Virus record (IMG/VR): IMGVR_UViG_3300024999_001276
Coordinates: 1-41,552 of that record
Origin: a virus
DNA length: 41,552 nt
Reading direction: 5' to 3' (one strand)
The notes under the pieces are model-generated. The model had not been told where the DNA came from. It searched no databases and was given only the letters and a program-made list of their open reading frames with translations. Each line of letters starts with the position of its first letter. Positions within the stretch are counted from its first letter, which is position 1. The translations under genes and the position numbers were made by a program. Of this stretch, positions 32,190 to 39,581 are shown piece after piece.

Positions 32190-32964
32190 ATCGAACTATC
32201 ACAGCCTAGAAGCATCACGCGATTACATGAGTCGGGGCCAATATCTCGACTTCCTGAAATGCGAGGCGGCAGCAGTTGCCGTCCTCCAAGGGGAATGGGT
32301 AGAAGATACTTCGGACGCTTTATTGGTCGGGCAATACGTACACACTTTCAATGACGGTACGCGCTCTGAATTCATCTCTAATCATCCAGAAATGTTCAAG
32401 AAGGATCTTAGTCTTAAAGCTACTTTTATCGTGGCTGACAAGATGATTGAGACGTTGCAGAATGACGAGTTCGCCATGTATGTCCTCGAAGGCCAAAAAG
32501 AAGTTATCTATACGGCTGAAATGTTCGGGTGTTGGTGGAAGGTAATGATAGACAGTCATAATCCTGAGAATCGTAGAAATGTTGACCTAAAGACAACTCG
32601 AAGTATAACGGATCAATCATGGAGTGAAGAAATACGCGAGAGAGTTAGCTTTATCGAAACTTATAAATATGTTTTACAAGCCAGTCTGTATAGCGAGATA
32701 GAACGTCTTGCTAACGGAAGACCTCCTGGTGACTGGTTCGACTTTTATATCGTGGCGGTATCCAAACAGGATGTACCAGACAAGGAAGTTATCTCATTGG
32801 TTGATCCCGAACGATACGCCATCGAGCTAATTAATATCCAAAACAACATGAAGCGGATACTTAGTGTGAAGAGTGGCAAGGTTGAACCGGGGCATTGCGG
32901 AAGGTGTGACTATTGCCGTTCAGTAAAAAAACTAACTGGCGCGATTCATTACAGTCTACTTTAA
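32173..32964 (+). CDS. PD-(D/E)XK exonuclease (DUF3799-like)
   Basis: The 263-residue protein resembles the exodeoxyribonuclease VIII-like phage nucleases. It has an N-terminal SRGQYLDFLKCEAAAV, active-site motifs CWWKVMIDSH and RNVDLKTTRS (Asp, then Asp-x-Lys), a YVLQASLYSE helix and a C-terminal CGRCDYCRSVKK that could hold a zinc or iron-sulphur site. It would resect DNA ends for the annealing protein upstream. ATG 32173 has AAGGAGG six bases before it. Confidence 0.8.
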   Translation: MLSLNRSNYHSLEASRDYMSRGQYLDFLKCEAAAVAVLQGEWVEDTSDALLVGQYVHTFNDGTRSEFISNHPEMFKKDLSLKATFIVADKMIETLQNDEFAMYVLEGQKEVIYTAEMFGCWWKVMIDSHNPENRRNVDLKTTRSITDQSWSEEIRERVSFIETYKYVLQASLYSEIERLANGRPPGDWFDFYIVAVSKQDVPDKEVISLVDPERYAIELINIQNNMKRILSVKSGKVEPGHCGRCDYCRSVKKLTGAIHYSLL

Positions 32965-33008
32965 ATCAACGGGCAGCTAACCCCTGCCCCATCAAAAGGA
33001 GGAAAAAA

Positions 33009-33230
33009 ATGCAAAGCACAGCAACAGAAATAGACCCCATCCTATTCGGCAAATTATACATGTCCGGACTAAACGACATTGAAGTAGGCAAAATCATCGG
33101 CTGCGGTAAATCAAGGATACAAAAAGAGCGTGCAGGACTAGAACTTCCGCCGAATAAGGATATTTTTGCATGGCAAAAAAGTTTGGATCGCGCAGATTTA
33201 GAGAAGATACCACCTAAATATCGGAGGTAG
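33009..33230 (+). CDS. small HTH protein, 73 aa
   Basis: LYMSGLNDIEVGKIIGCGKS is a helix-turn-helix. It is distantly like the HTH of the gene at 39195 (MYNSGKNDTQIAKAVGINIY). SD AAAGGAGG is excellent. Probably a phage regulator or packaging-type small DNA-binding protein. Confidence 0.6.
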   Translation: MQSTATEIDPILFGKLYMSGLNDIEVGKIIGCGKSRIQKERAGLELPPNKDIFAWQKSLDRADLEKIPPKYRR

Positions 33231-33232
33231 CT

Positions 33233-33571
33233 ATGAGTTATCAATATTATATATCTCCTACTGACTACCGGGTAGCAGAGAAAAACGGTATCAAGAAAGC
33301 TACACTCGAATATCGCGTACGTAACCTTGCGTGGGATATGGAAAAGGCAATAACTACACCACCTCAGAAGGGGAAAACCACAGAGGATAAGTGGAGAAAA
33401 TTAGCAAAGAAAAACGGCATCCCGTATCGAGCATTTCAGAAGCGAGTAAATATTTACGGGTGGGAACAGGAACGAGCCGCAACTGAACCGTTGCAAAATA
33501 GGCATGAAATAATCATAGGCGTGATGGAAGCCAGAGATAAGGCTATTGAGAGAAAGAAGGTTTGTTCATGA
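33233..33571 (+). CDS. phage protein with NGI...RV...GW repeats, copy 1
   Basis: The 112-residue protein has repeated units: AEKNGIKKATLEYRVRNLAW and AKKNGIPYRAFQKRVNIYGW, each followed by an E-A-T/A segment. It is a paralogue of the gene at 38579, starting MSYQYYISPTDY versus MSYNFYIPPTAY. The units look like HTH modules. Function unknown. Confidence 0.65.
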   Translation: MSYQYYISPTDYRVAEKNGIKKATLEYRVRNLAWDMEKAITTPPQKGKTTEDKWRKLAKKNGIPYRAFQKRVNIYGWEQERAATEPLQNRHEIIIGVMEARDKAIERKKVCS

Positions 33572-34239
33572 AAATAGTACAACCGGAAGTCCATATCGAG
33601 AACCAAGATTGGGCTGAATTACTCAGGAGAATAGAAACTAAGGGTCGGGTTTGCTACAAGTCTGAGGAAAGAATAACAGAAGATTCATCTATATCCTTTG
33701 TTGAGTCCCTGATCAAGCGAGGGCATATGTCGGTCTTGGAACATTCGTCAATTGCCGTTAAGTTCATCGTTGACCGTGGGGTGTCGCACGAAATCGTTAG
33801 ACATAGATTAGCTAGTTATAGTCAGGAATCTACACGCTATTGCAACTATGGTCACGATGATGAAATTACAGTGATTGATCCATTCTTCTTTTCGATTGGT
33901 AGCGCAAGGAGGGAAAATTGGTTTGCGAGTTGCGAAATAGTTGAAGAGGCCTATCTTGCATTACTAAAACTGGGGTCAACTCCGCAAGAAGCCCGTTCTG
34001 TCCTACCAAATAGTCTGAAAACCGAAATATGGATGACAGCCAATATCCGCGAATGGCTTCACTTCTTCAAAGAGCGCACCTCGAAAGCAGCTCATCCACA
34101 AATGAGACAGGTGGCTATACCACTATTACTAAAACTTAGGATCTTGTTGCCTGTAGTATTTATGGGTATAGCGTATGACTGTGATTTTAAACCCGTTAAT
34201 TACGCTGAGGTATTTTGCCAAGAGAGGGTGGATAGGTAA
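33568..34239 (+). CDS. thyX: flavin-dependent thymidylate synthase
   Basis: The 223-residue enzyme makes dTMP from dUMP using FAD and methylene-THF. The ThyX signature RHRLASYSQESTR is near residues 78-90, with HMSVLEHSSIAVKF before it and RSVLPNSLKTEIWM in the C-terminal half. It starts at ATG 33568, overlapping the previous stop. Supplies thymidylate for phage replication and sits between replication genes. Confidence 0.95.
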   Translation: MKIVQPEVHIENQDWAELLRRIETKGRVCYKSEERITEDSSISFVESLIKRGHMSVLEHSSIAVKFIVDRGVSHEIVRHRLASYSQESTRYCNYGHDDEITVIDPFFFSIGSARRENWFASCEIVEEAYLALLKLGSTPQEARSVLPNSLKTEIWMTANIREWLHFFKERTSKAAHPQMRQVAIPLLLKLRILLPVVFMGIAYDCDFKPVNYAEVFCQERVDR

Positions 34240-34505
34240 TGAGATCACTAGGTATTACGCGCAAGTTAGACGCATTAGGTCGGGTAACATTGCCTGTTGA
34301 GCTGAGGCAATCGTTAGGTTACGAAACAGGTACACCACTCGAAATCCTTGCCGATGATAAGAGTTTGTATATCAAGAAGGCAAGTGACGGCTGCACGTTT
34401 TGTCACTCGGACATTAAGGTTGTGGCGTGGCATGGGGATAGGGTTTGCCGCATATGCGCTGCTGATATTTTAGCGAAGAGCGTGAAGGATGGTGTTAAGG
34501 GATGA
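34239..34505 (+). CDS. AbrB-type transition-state regulator with zinc ribbon
   Basis: The 88-residue protein has a SpoVT/AbrB DNA-binding swapped hairpin (GITRKLDALGRVTLPVELRQ, then LEILADDKSLYIKK), plus CTFCHSD...CRICAAD, a two-CxxC zinc site. AbrB-like proteins bind DNA as dimers or tetramers. Starts in the ThyX stop (TAATG). Confidence 0.85.
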   Translation: MRSLGITRKLDALGRVTLPVELRQSLGYETGTPLEILADDKSLYIKKASDGCTFCHSDIKVVAWHGDRVCRICAADILAKSVKDGVKG

Positions 34506-34852
34506 AAACGTGGGGGATGATCAAGGATCTGACCGAAAACCGTGATAATAAATTTAAATGCACGAACGGATGCATTATAGACCCGAGAAGGGACTTTATA
34601 ATCGGACGCGATAAAGAAGGATATATTAGATTCTTCGAACACGGAGAATTCAGGGATGCCTTCTTCGATATACACAATAAGTTCGACTGGGATTGGGAAT
34701 TAGTCCGCCAACCAGTCGATTTCTTAACAGCTGTAAATAGCGGTAAAGAGATACGTCCGGATGATGTCCCAGCAATAATTCACGGATTTAATGAACTAGG
34801 TTACTGGGCATTAACTATTGACAGGATCAACGGCCTATGGCTAGTCGAGTAG
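34502..34852 (+). CDS. hypothetical protein, 116 aa
   Basis: Acidic, Trp/Phe-rich protein with FEHGEFRDAFFDIHNKFDWD. ATGA overlap with the AbrB gene. Not recognised. Confidence 0.5.
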   Translation: MKTWGMIKDLTENRDNKFKCTNGCIIDPRRDFIIGRDKEGYIRFFEHGEFRDAFFDIHNKFDWDWELVRQPVDFLTAVNSGKEIRPDDVPAIIHGFNELGYWALTIDRINGLWLVE

Positions 34853-34863
34853 TCCATGCAAAG

Positions 34864-34908
34864 AAATAAGGCAGAGATTAATCCTCTCTGCCGACTGAAT
34901 CCTTATTT
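34864..34908. terminator. bidirectional terminator at a convergent junction
   Basis: GGCAGAGA / TCTCTGCC forms an inner stem; AAATAAGG / CCTTATTT forms an overlapping outer one, followed by T. It ends the plus-strand genes and overlaps the 3' end of the minus-strand nuclease gene. Confidence 0.75.
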
Positions 34909-35405
34909 TTATGAGCTTCTAATCCCAATCTGATTAATTCCCTAATTGCGTTGGATCTACTTGGAATGCCTGGTTCATATCTTCGGTAATTATCAACTTT
35001 ATCTAACATCTCCTTGGTAAAACTTATCCCTTTTATTTTAACTTCTTTCTTATTGTATTTCACGTTCTTTAGCTCAACTAACTGGATGTGCTCGTCGGGA
35101 TTTATGCTTAACCTTGCACTTTCTTTAATTTCGGGGGCAGCCACAATACCAATGACATCTTTGCCGGACGAGCTTATATACTTCTTTAAATACCGTCTAA
35201 TTTGGTTGATGGTGGAAATATCAACGATGTCTCGCTTCAATTCTATTAGATAAACCGTTTTATCATCTTCCCCAACCAAGTCAACGGTAAGACCACGAAT
35301 ATCCTTAACCTTTACTTCTTGCCCAACATACCTAAAATCAAAGAAATCTGAAAAGTTGGCAACTATATGGTCCTGAAGTTCTCTTTCTATGGCATATGCG
35401 AACAT
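34878..35405 (-). CDS. NucS/DUF91-like PD-(D/E)XK nuclease with RHH-like tail
   Basis: The 175-residue protein has a PD-(D/E)XK core at about 1-100: VDLVGEDDKTVYLIELKRD contains the Asp, Glu and Lys active-site set, followed by INQIRRYLKKYIS. The C-terminal 45 residues (MLDKVDNYRRYEPGIPSRSN, AIRELIRLGLEA) look like a ribbon-helix-helix. This is a nuclease with its own DNA-binding tail. It is the second gene of a two-gene minus-strand operon with a small RHH protein. Confidence 0.78.
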   Translation of the reverse strand: MFAYAIERELQDHIVANFSDFFDFRYVGQEVKVKDIRGLTVDLVGEDDKTVYLIELKRDIVDISTINQIRRYLKKYISSSGKDVIGIVAAPEIKESARLSINPDEHIQLVELKNVKYNKKEVKIKGISFTKEMLDKVDNYRRYEPGIPSRSNAIRELIRLGLEAHKNKDSVGRED

Positions 35406-35557
35406 TATTTATTTCCTTCTTTCTTTATTTCGCTAAACTTATCTTCGGCTAATTTACAAAGTTGCTGACTAAATGAACGCTTTTCCTTATCAGCTAAATC
35501 TTGAACCTTATCACGAAATTCCTTATCAATAGTTATGGTTATTTTATCCTTAGCCAT
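35405..35557 (-). CDS. 50-aa RHH protein upstream of the nuclease
   Basis: The product MAKDKITITIDKEFRDKVQD...KEKRSFSQQLCKLAEDKF is a classic ribbon-helix-helix. SD AGGAGGTG precedes the ATG. Its stop overlaps the nuclease start (TAATG). Small RHH gene plus downstream effector is antitoxin-toxin or autoregulator layout. Confidence 0.75.
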   Translation of the reverse strand: MAKDKITITIDKEFRDKVQDLADKEKRSFSQQLCKLAEDKFSEIKKEGNK

Positions 35558-35581
35558 ACTTATGCACCTCCTGACATACCT

Positions 35582-35609
35582 ATTATAACATACGCCATAA
35601 AAAGGTCAA
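35582..35609 (-). promoter_or_regulatory. promoter of the RHH-nuclease operon
   Basis: On the minus strand TTGACC, 16 bases, perfect TATAAT, 25 bases before the RHH start codon. It is divergent from the rightward promoter beside it. Confidence 0.8.
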
Positions 35610-35644
35610 ATAAGTACGATTAAGTATGGTAAGGTAGGGTAGTC

Positions 35645-35655
35645 TGTGGTATACT
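35645..35655 (+). promoter_or_regulatory. extended -10 promoter for the replication block
   Basis: TGTGG then TATACT gives an extended -10 (TG-N-TATACT); the -35 is poor. It faces the replication genes and is divergent from the RHH promoter. Confidence 0.5.
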
Positions 35656-35682
35656 ATTAATATAGGAAGGAACGAGGTGAAA

Positions 35683-35703
35683 ATGGGCAATTGGGGAACA
35701 TAA
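35683..35703 (+). CDS. six-residue minigene or leader peptide
   Basis: GAGGTG SD, then ATG-GGC-AAT-TGG-GGA-ACA-TAA (MGNWGT). It is the first start codon after the promoter and precedes the next gene by 60 bases. Possibly a leader peptide; no terminator is seen behind it. Confidence 0.3.
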   Translation: MGNWGT

Positions 35704-35763
35704 GGAGTCCTTGCCACCACGAATTAAAACAATAGAAATAATTAAAAATAAGGAGTGAGAACA

Positions 35764-36150
35764 TTGTCAAAAACTATAGAAAAAAGCGTTCTTGAAATGG
35801 CAAAGGGTGCCTTAATCGAACAGTTTAATACTGAATTCGTAAAGATCGGCTCCAATATCCTTGACCCGAATACGGATGCAACTAAGGCCCGCAAAATTAC
35901 TCTGACGTTAACCTTCAAACCTGATGAAAACCGAGAATTTATTGGATGGGAAGCTCAGTCCAAATCAACCCTTGCCCCTGTTATGCCGATTGCGACAAGG
36001 TTCTTCCTCGGTACAGACAAAGACGGAACCCCTGTTGCCACGGAGATTGTTCGCGATGATCCGAACCAAGTTCATATTTTCGATGAACCGGAAGACGGTC
36101 AACCTGAAACTCAAGACTCAAAAGTATTAAAATTTGGGAGCGTGAAGTGA
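35764..36150 (+). CDS. phage 'replication terminator'-annotated protein
   Basis: The 128-residue protein belongs to the phage family widely annotated as replication terminator protein: GALIEQFNTEFVKIGSNILD, KARKITLTLTFKPDENRE, SKSTLAPVMPIATRFFL. The family name is historical and no Ter function is shown. TTG 35764 is chosen because AAGGAG is eight bases upstream. It is next to the 237-aa gene it accompanies in many Firmicute phages. Confidence 0.8.
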   Translation: MSKTIEKSVLEMAKGALIEQFNTEFVKIGSNILDPNTDATKARKITLTLTFKPDENREFIGWEAQSKSTLAPVMPIATRFFLGTDKDGTPVATEIVRDDPNQVHIFDEPEDGQPETQDSKVLKFGSVK

Positions 36151-36151
36151 A

Positions 36152-36258
36152 CTACCCACTACCCTAAAGGGATAGCGGTTTTACGCTCATTCATATCAAG
36201 ATCAGGTTTAAGGGTAGAAAGTAACCCGACAGGCTACAAAGGGAGCCGGGGAAAAAGG
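36152..36258 (+). other. structured interval between two replication-linked genes
   Basis: A hairpin built on CTACCCT / AGGGATAG starts two bases after the stop. A second is GGCT / AGCC inside CCCG...GGGG near 36212-36240. No ORF. The first hairpin's CCCTAAAGGGAT recurs inverted behind the next gene. Confidence 0.45.
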
Positions 36259-36272
36259 AGTTTCAAGGATAA

Positions 36273-36986
36273 ATGATTGAAGCAGCATTGAGATATATTA
36301 ACAGTTTCCGTGATATTCAAGTCGTCCCCCACAATGGACTCAGCTTTACAAACGACAAGCTTTTTCAACTTCCAGAAGATGTACCAGCAGTATTTTCCAC
36401 CAAAACCCTCGCAAGCCTTGTCGAACTAATCCTAAAGGAACACTCTCACAACTCCCTGAATGACCTTATCGTCCACATTGACAGCCCAACTAAGGTAAAT
36501 GTCCACACAACTCTTCGTGGACATCTTGACCGCTTTAATCTTTATACCGCAACGGCTGAATTACCGAGGATCACGCTTGACAGCTACATCGATCTTGAGG
36601 CTATGAACATCTTGTTAAAGAGTGCATTTGTCCAAAACGGAACTAGGGATGAACTTATCAAGGTCCTCGGACAAGTTGTTGAGGATGCGATAAAAACCAG
36701 CGTTGACGATGGCATGTCGCAAACAGTAACGGTTAACACAGGGGTTAGATCACTTGCTAAGATGGAAATGCCTACAATCGTTAAACTGGCACCTTATCGG
36801 ACGTTTATCGAAGTACCTCAGCCTGAAGGAGAGTTCTTGCTTCGCCTAAAGAAAGGACCGGAGGCGGCATTATTTGAGGCAGACGGTGGAGCATGGAAGA
36901 TGGCTGCGCGGCAGAATATTAAGCAGTATTTTGAGGTTGCGCTTGCCGGATTAATTGAGGCCGGAAGGGTAATTGTGACGGAGTAG
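36273..36986 (+). CDS. conserved phage protein, 237 aa, replication-region
   Basis: Recognised as a common phage family found beside the previous gene: PAVFSTKTLASLVELI, IHIDSPTKVNVHT-type strand, LKSAFVQNGTRDELIKVLGQ, VKTS-type DDGMSQTVTV, KLAPYRTFIEVPQPEGEFLL and GPEAALFEADGGAWKMAAR. Function is unknown to me; a role in replication or recombination is guessed from neighbours. AAGGATAA SD is adequate. Confidence 0.75.
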   Translation: MIEAALRYINSFRDIQVVPHNGLSFTNDKLFQLPEDVPAVFSTKTLASLVELILKEHSHNSLNDLIVHIDSPTKVNVHTTLRGHLDRFNLYTATAELPRITLDSYIDLEAMNILLKSAFVQNGTRDELIKVLGQVVEDAIKTSVDDGMSQTVTVNTGVRSLAKMEMPTIVKLAPYRTFIEVPQPEGEFLLRLKKGPEAALFEADGGAWKMAARQNIKQYFEVALAGLIEAGRVIVTE

Positions 36987-36994
36987 AAGTAATA

Positions 36995-37035
36995 AGGGGT
37001 GGTTACAGCTACCCCATCCCTTTAGGGGTGATTTC
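36995..37035. repeat. hairpins with an inverted copy of CCCTAAAGGGAT
   Basis: GGGGT / ACCCC forms one hairpin. ATCCCTTTAGGG at 37016-37027 is the exact inverse of CCCTAAAGGGAT at 36162-36173. The pair flanks the 237-aa gene. Confidence 0.6.
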
Positions 37036-37037
37036 AG

Positions 37038-37832
37038 GTGTCAAAAGGTTGGATCAGTATACACAGGAAACTTCAATTCCATTGGTTGTGGGAAGATAAA
37101 CCTTTTAGTAAAGGACAAGCGTGGATAGACTTATTAATGTTAGCTAATCATGAAGATTCTAAATTCCTACTAGGAAATCAGCTTGTAGAAGCTAGTCGCG
37201 GAGACATAGTAACCAGTGAGGTCAAGCTCATGAATAGGTGGGGATGGTCGAACACTAAGGTTAGATCATTTTTAAATTTGCTAGAAAAAGATTCAATGAT
37301 TATCAAAAAAACAGACTCAAAAAAAAGTGTCCTGACCCTTACGAACTACGGCGTTTGGCAGGATTCAAAAAGTGAAAAAGAAGTGGAAAAAAAGTGCAAT
37401 AAAAGTGCGTTAGAAGTGGAAAAACATACAATCAATAACTCTAATAACTCTAATAACTCTAATAACTCTAATAAAGTATCTATTGACGGTTTTGAAGAAC
37501 TTTGGAAACTGTATCCGAAAAAAGAGGGCAAGGGACAGGTTAGTAAAACACAAAAGGAAAAATTGGCCAAGATTGGTATCGAAGAAATGACAAGGGCTAT
37601 TAGCAGATACGTCCAAGCTAAAAAAGGCAAGGATAAGCAATATCTTCAGAATGGAAGCACATTCTTCAATAGTGGCTATGTAGATTACTTGGATACAAAT
37701 TATCAGGATGGGGGATTAAGTGGTGGAAATAACGGCAGTAAATCCAATGCAATCAATCAAGGAAATCTTAAACCTTGGGAAACTGACCCATACCTCGCCG
37801 ACATCCTCGGAAGAAACGAGAAAGAGGCTTAA
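37038..37832 (+). CDS. phage replisome organiser (DnaD-like)
   Basis: The 264-residue protein has an N-terminal winged helix of phage initiator type (WISIHRKLQFHWLWEDKPFS, KGQAWIDLLMLANHEDSKFL, then WGWSNTKVRSFLNLLEKDSM). A low-complexity Asn-Asn-Ser linker (around 134-147) follows, and then a DnaD-like C-terminal domain ending near LQNGSTFFNSGYVDYLD. It likely loads DnaC/DnaB at the lytic origin. GTG start with AGGGGTG upstream. Confidence 0.82.
   Translation: MSKGWISIHRKLQFHWLWEDKPFSKGQAWIDLLMLANHEDSKFLLGNQLVEASRGDIVTSEVKLMNRWGWSNTKVRSFLNLLEKDSMIIKKTDSKKSVLTLTNYGVWQDSKSEKEVEKKCNKSALEVEKHTINNSNNSNNSNNSNKVSIDGFEELWKLYPKKEGKGQVSKTQKEKLAKIGIEEMTRAISRYVQAKKGKDKQYLQNGSTFFNSGYVDYLDTNYQDGGLSGGNNGSKSNAINQGNLKPWETDPYLADILGRNEKEA
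37434..37469. repeat. four tandem copies of AATAACTCT
   Basis: The 9-bp unit gives the NNS repeat in the replisome organiser. Phage initiators often hold lytic-origin repeats inside their own gene, so these direct repeats may be part of an origin, or only a linker. Confidence 0.7.
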
Positions 37833-37833
37833 T

Positions 37834-38589
37834 ATCTTCAATATTGGGACTGGATACAGTCTGAAACCAGTAGAAAAAGTCTTTACCTGTAAAGAGTGCG
37901 AAGACCGAGAAATAGTAGCTGTTGGGCTAGACCCCTACGGATTAACTCTTTACGCAGATTGTATTTGCAAGGTCAAGAAGAACGCAGCCCGAAAGCTTAA
38001 ATCATCAGGATTAACCACGCAACAACTAAGATACAACATAGCTAATTACAAAGTTAACAATGAGAACCGCAATATGTTCCAGGGAGTTGAAAGATACCTA
38101 AAGGCGTGGCCTGACTTGATAAAAAGCTCATCTGATACCAAAGGGTTCTTACTGATGGGTAATGCAGGGATCGGAAAAACGATGTTAGCCAGCATAATTG
38201 CAAGGGACATGCTCGACAAGGGAATTCAGGTTGTGTTTGTATCATCTGCTGATTTATTAGCCGAATTAAGGGATGCCCAATTCAGAAAAGACGAGGGTGG
38301 TATAGAGGCTAAGATAGAAACTTTAGCCAAGGCTCAAGCGTTGATACTTGATGATATAGGCAAAGAAAAGCCTACCGAGTGGGTTCAAGGAATGTATTAT
38401 CGCCTGATTGACCTTAGATACCGAAACAACCTGCTTACTGGATTTACGACGAATTATTATCCTAAACCGTTGGAAGAAAGATTGGGGGATTACGGAGAAG
38501 CAACGGTGTCCAGAATTTTGGGAATGACTGTTGATTATCTGCTTTACGCCAAGGATTACGATCATAGGACAAAAAAAGATGTCCTATAA
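37834..38589 (+). CDS. dnaC: DnaC-like helicase loader
   Basis: AAA+ loader: an N-terminal zinc-type segment CKECEDREIVAVGLDPYGLT...DCICK, Walker A LMGNAGIGKTMLAS (near residue 107), Walker B ALILDDIGKEKPT (near 168), and a C-terminal TGFTTNYYPKPLEERLGD. It loads the DnaB-type helicase. The open frame runs back to ATG 37720 and 37747, both without SD and deep in the organiser gene. AGAGG six bases before an ATC at 37834, two bases after the organiser stop, is the best-placed start. Confidence 0.85.
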   Translation: MFNIGTGYSLKPVEKVFTCKECEDREIVAVGLDPYGLTLYADCICKVKKNAARKLKSSGLTTQQLRYNIANYKVNNENRNMFQGVERYLKAWPDLIKSSSDTKGFLLMGNAGIGKTMLASIIARDMLDKGIQVVFVSSADLLAELRDAQFRKDEGGIEAKIETLAKAQALILDDIGKEKPTEWVQGMYYRLIDLRYRNNLLTGFTTNYYPKPLEERLGDYGEATVSRILGMTVDYLLYAKDYDHRTKKDVL

Positions 38590-39004
38590 CTTCTACATCC
38601 CACCAACCGCATATGAAACGGCCAAACAAAACGGAATAAGCACAAGGTTACTCTCCGACAGAGTAAGAATCCTGGGATGGAGCATCGAAAGAGCGACGAA
38701 AGATCCACCTCGAAAGCAAGGGGATTGGAAGAAGTGGGTAGATGTTGCGAAAGAAAACAATATCCCTCCTGGGACTTTTTACCGAAGAATTAGCGAATCA
38801 GGAATGCGACCTGAGCAAGCCGCCACAATACCAATAGTGGACACAAAGACAAAAATCAACAACATAGCAATAGCAAAAAGGAAATACCCCAAGGAATACG
38901 AGGACATGGCTTTAGCCAATGGGATTGGAAAGAAAACCTTTGTTAGTAGGATGTTTAGGAAATGGAATCCATTAGAGGCGGCAACTAAGCCTGTTAAGAG
39001 ATAA
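38579..39004 (+). CDS. phage protein with NGI...RV...GW repeats, copy 2
   Basis: The 141-residue protein has three repeat units (AKQNGISTRLLSDRVRILGW, AKENNIPPGTFYRRISESGM, ALANGIGKKTFVSRMFRKWN). It starts inside the DnaC stop. Paralogue of the 33233 gene with one more unit. Probable DNA-binding or scaffold protein. Confidence 0.65.
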   Translation: MSYNFYIPPTAYETAKQNGISTRLLSDRVRILGWSIERATKDPPRKQGDWKKWVDVAKENNIPPGTFYRRISESGMRPEQAATIPIVDTKTKINNIAIAKRKYPKEYEDMALANGIGKKTFVSRMFRKWNPLEAATKPVKR

Positions 39005-39016
39005 GGAGGAACCCAA

Positions 39017-39181
39017 ATGAAATATATGATACGCCAAATGCAATTACAAAAAATAATTGGAGAACTTAGGGCACTGGAAGCAACATTCTATGATCCGATG
39101 CATGGAAGCACCGAGGAATGGCGCAATGCCCATAAAGTTATCAATAGTATCGTAGATGAATTGAAAAATAACTTTGGATAA
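39017..39181 (+). CDS. small helical protein, 54 aa
   Basis: Two helices (RQMQLQKIIGELRALEATFY, EEWRNAHKVINSIVDELKNN). SD AAGGAGGAAC. The same SD-start context is repeated before the next gene. Not recognised. Confidence 0.6.
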   Translation: MKYMIRQMQLQKIIGELRALEATFYDPMHGSTEEWRNAHKVINSIVDELKNNFG

Positions 39182-39194
39182 GGAGGAAACCCAA

Positions 39195-39581
39195 ATGCGA
39201 ACACCAACATTCGATAAATCCGTAGCTCTATCCATGTACAACTCCGGCAAAAACGATACCCAAATAGCCAAAGCAGTCGGAATAAACATCTATGCCATTA
39301 GACGATGGAGGAAGAGAAATGATCTACCTGGAAACATCGGAAGCATAGCCGATGGAACACACCGAACTGGTGATCATTATCGCGATGTGTTGGAACCGAA
39401 TCAGGTCGAGGAAATGGGCAGATTCCTGAGAGCTCTATGTATCGGGACCAGGGAATGCGAGCGAATAGGCGTGAAACCTAATATATCAGAGGCTATACGT
39501 GCGTGGGGTAATGTGCCTAAGACGGTTGGGGAACGAGCTATAACGATGGGGTTTGTTGCGAGGGAGAAGGTGGAGAGATGA
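39195..39581 (+). CDS. HTH regulator, 128 aa
   Basis: An HTH at residues 10-42 (ALSMYNSGKNDTQIAKAVGI, NIYAIRRWRKRNDLP) resembles transposase/phage HTH_23-type domains. The rest is helical. Its HTH resembles the 33009 protein. Late-early regulator or small terminase-like protein. Confidence 0.65.
   Translation: MRTPTFDKSVALSMYNSGKNDTQIAKAVGINIYAIRRWRKRNDLPGNIGSIADGTHRTGDHYRDVLEPNQVEEMGRFLRALCIGTRECERIGVKPNISEAIRAWGNVPKTVGERAITMGFVAREKVER

Noticed and set aside
35755-35763. GTG 35755 as start of the replication-terminator-like gene
   Set aside because: It lies within the AAGGAG SD; TTG 35764 has correct spacing.
37346-37640. Two minus-strand ORFs with Leu/Ile-Arg-Val repeats
   Set aside because: Both are mirror translations of the AATAACTCT repeats in the replisome organiser gene.
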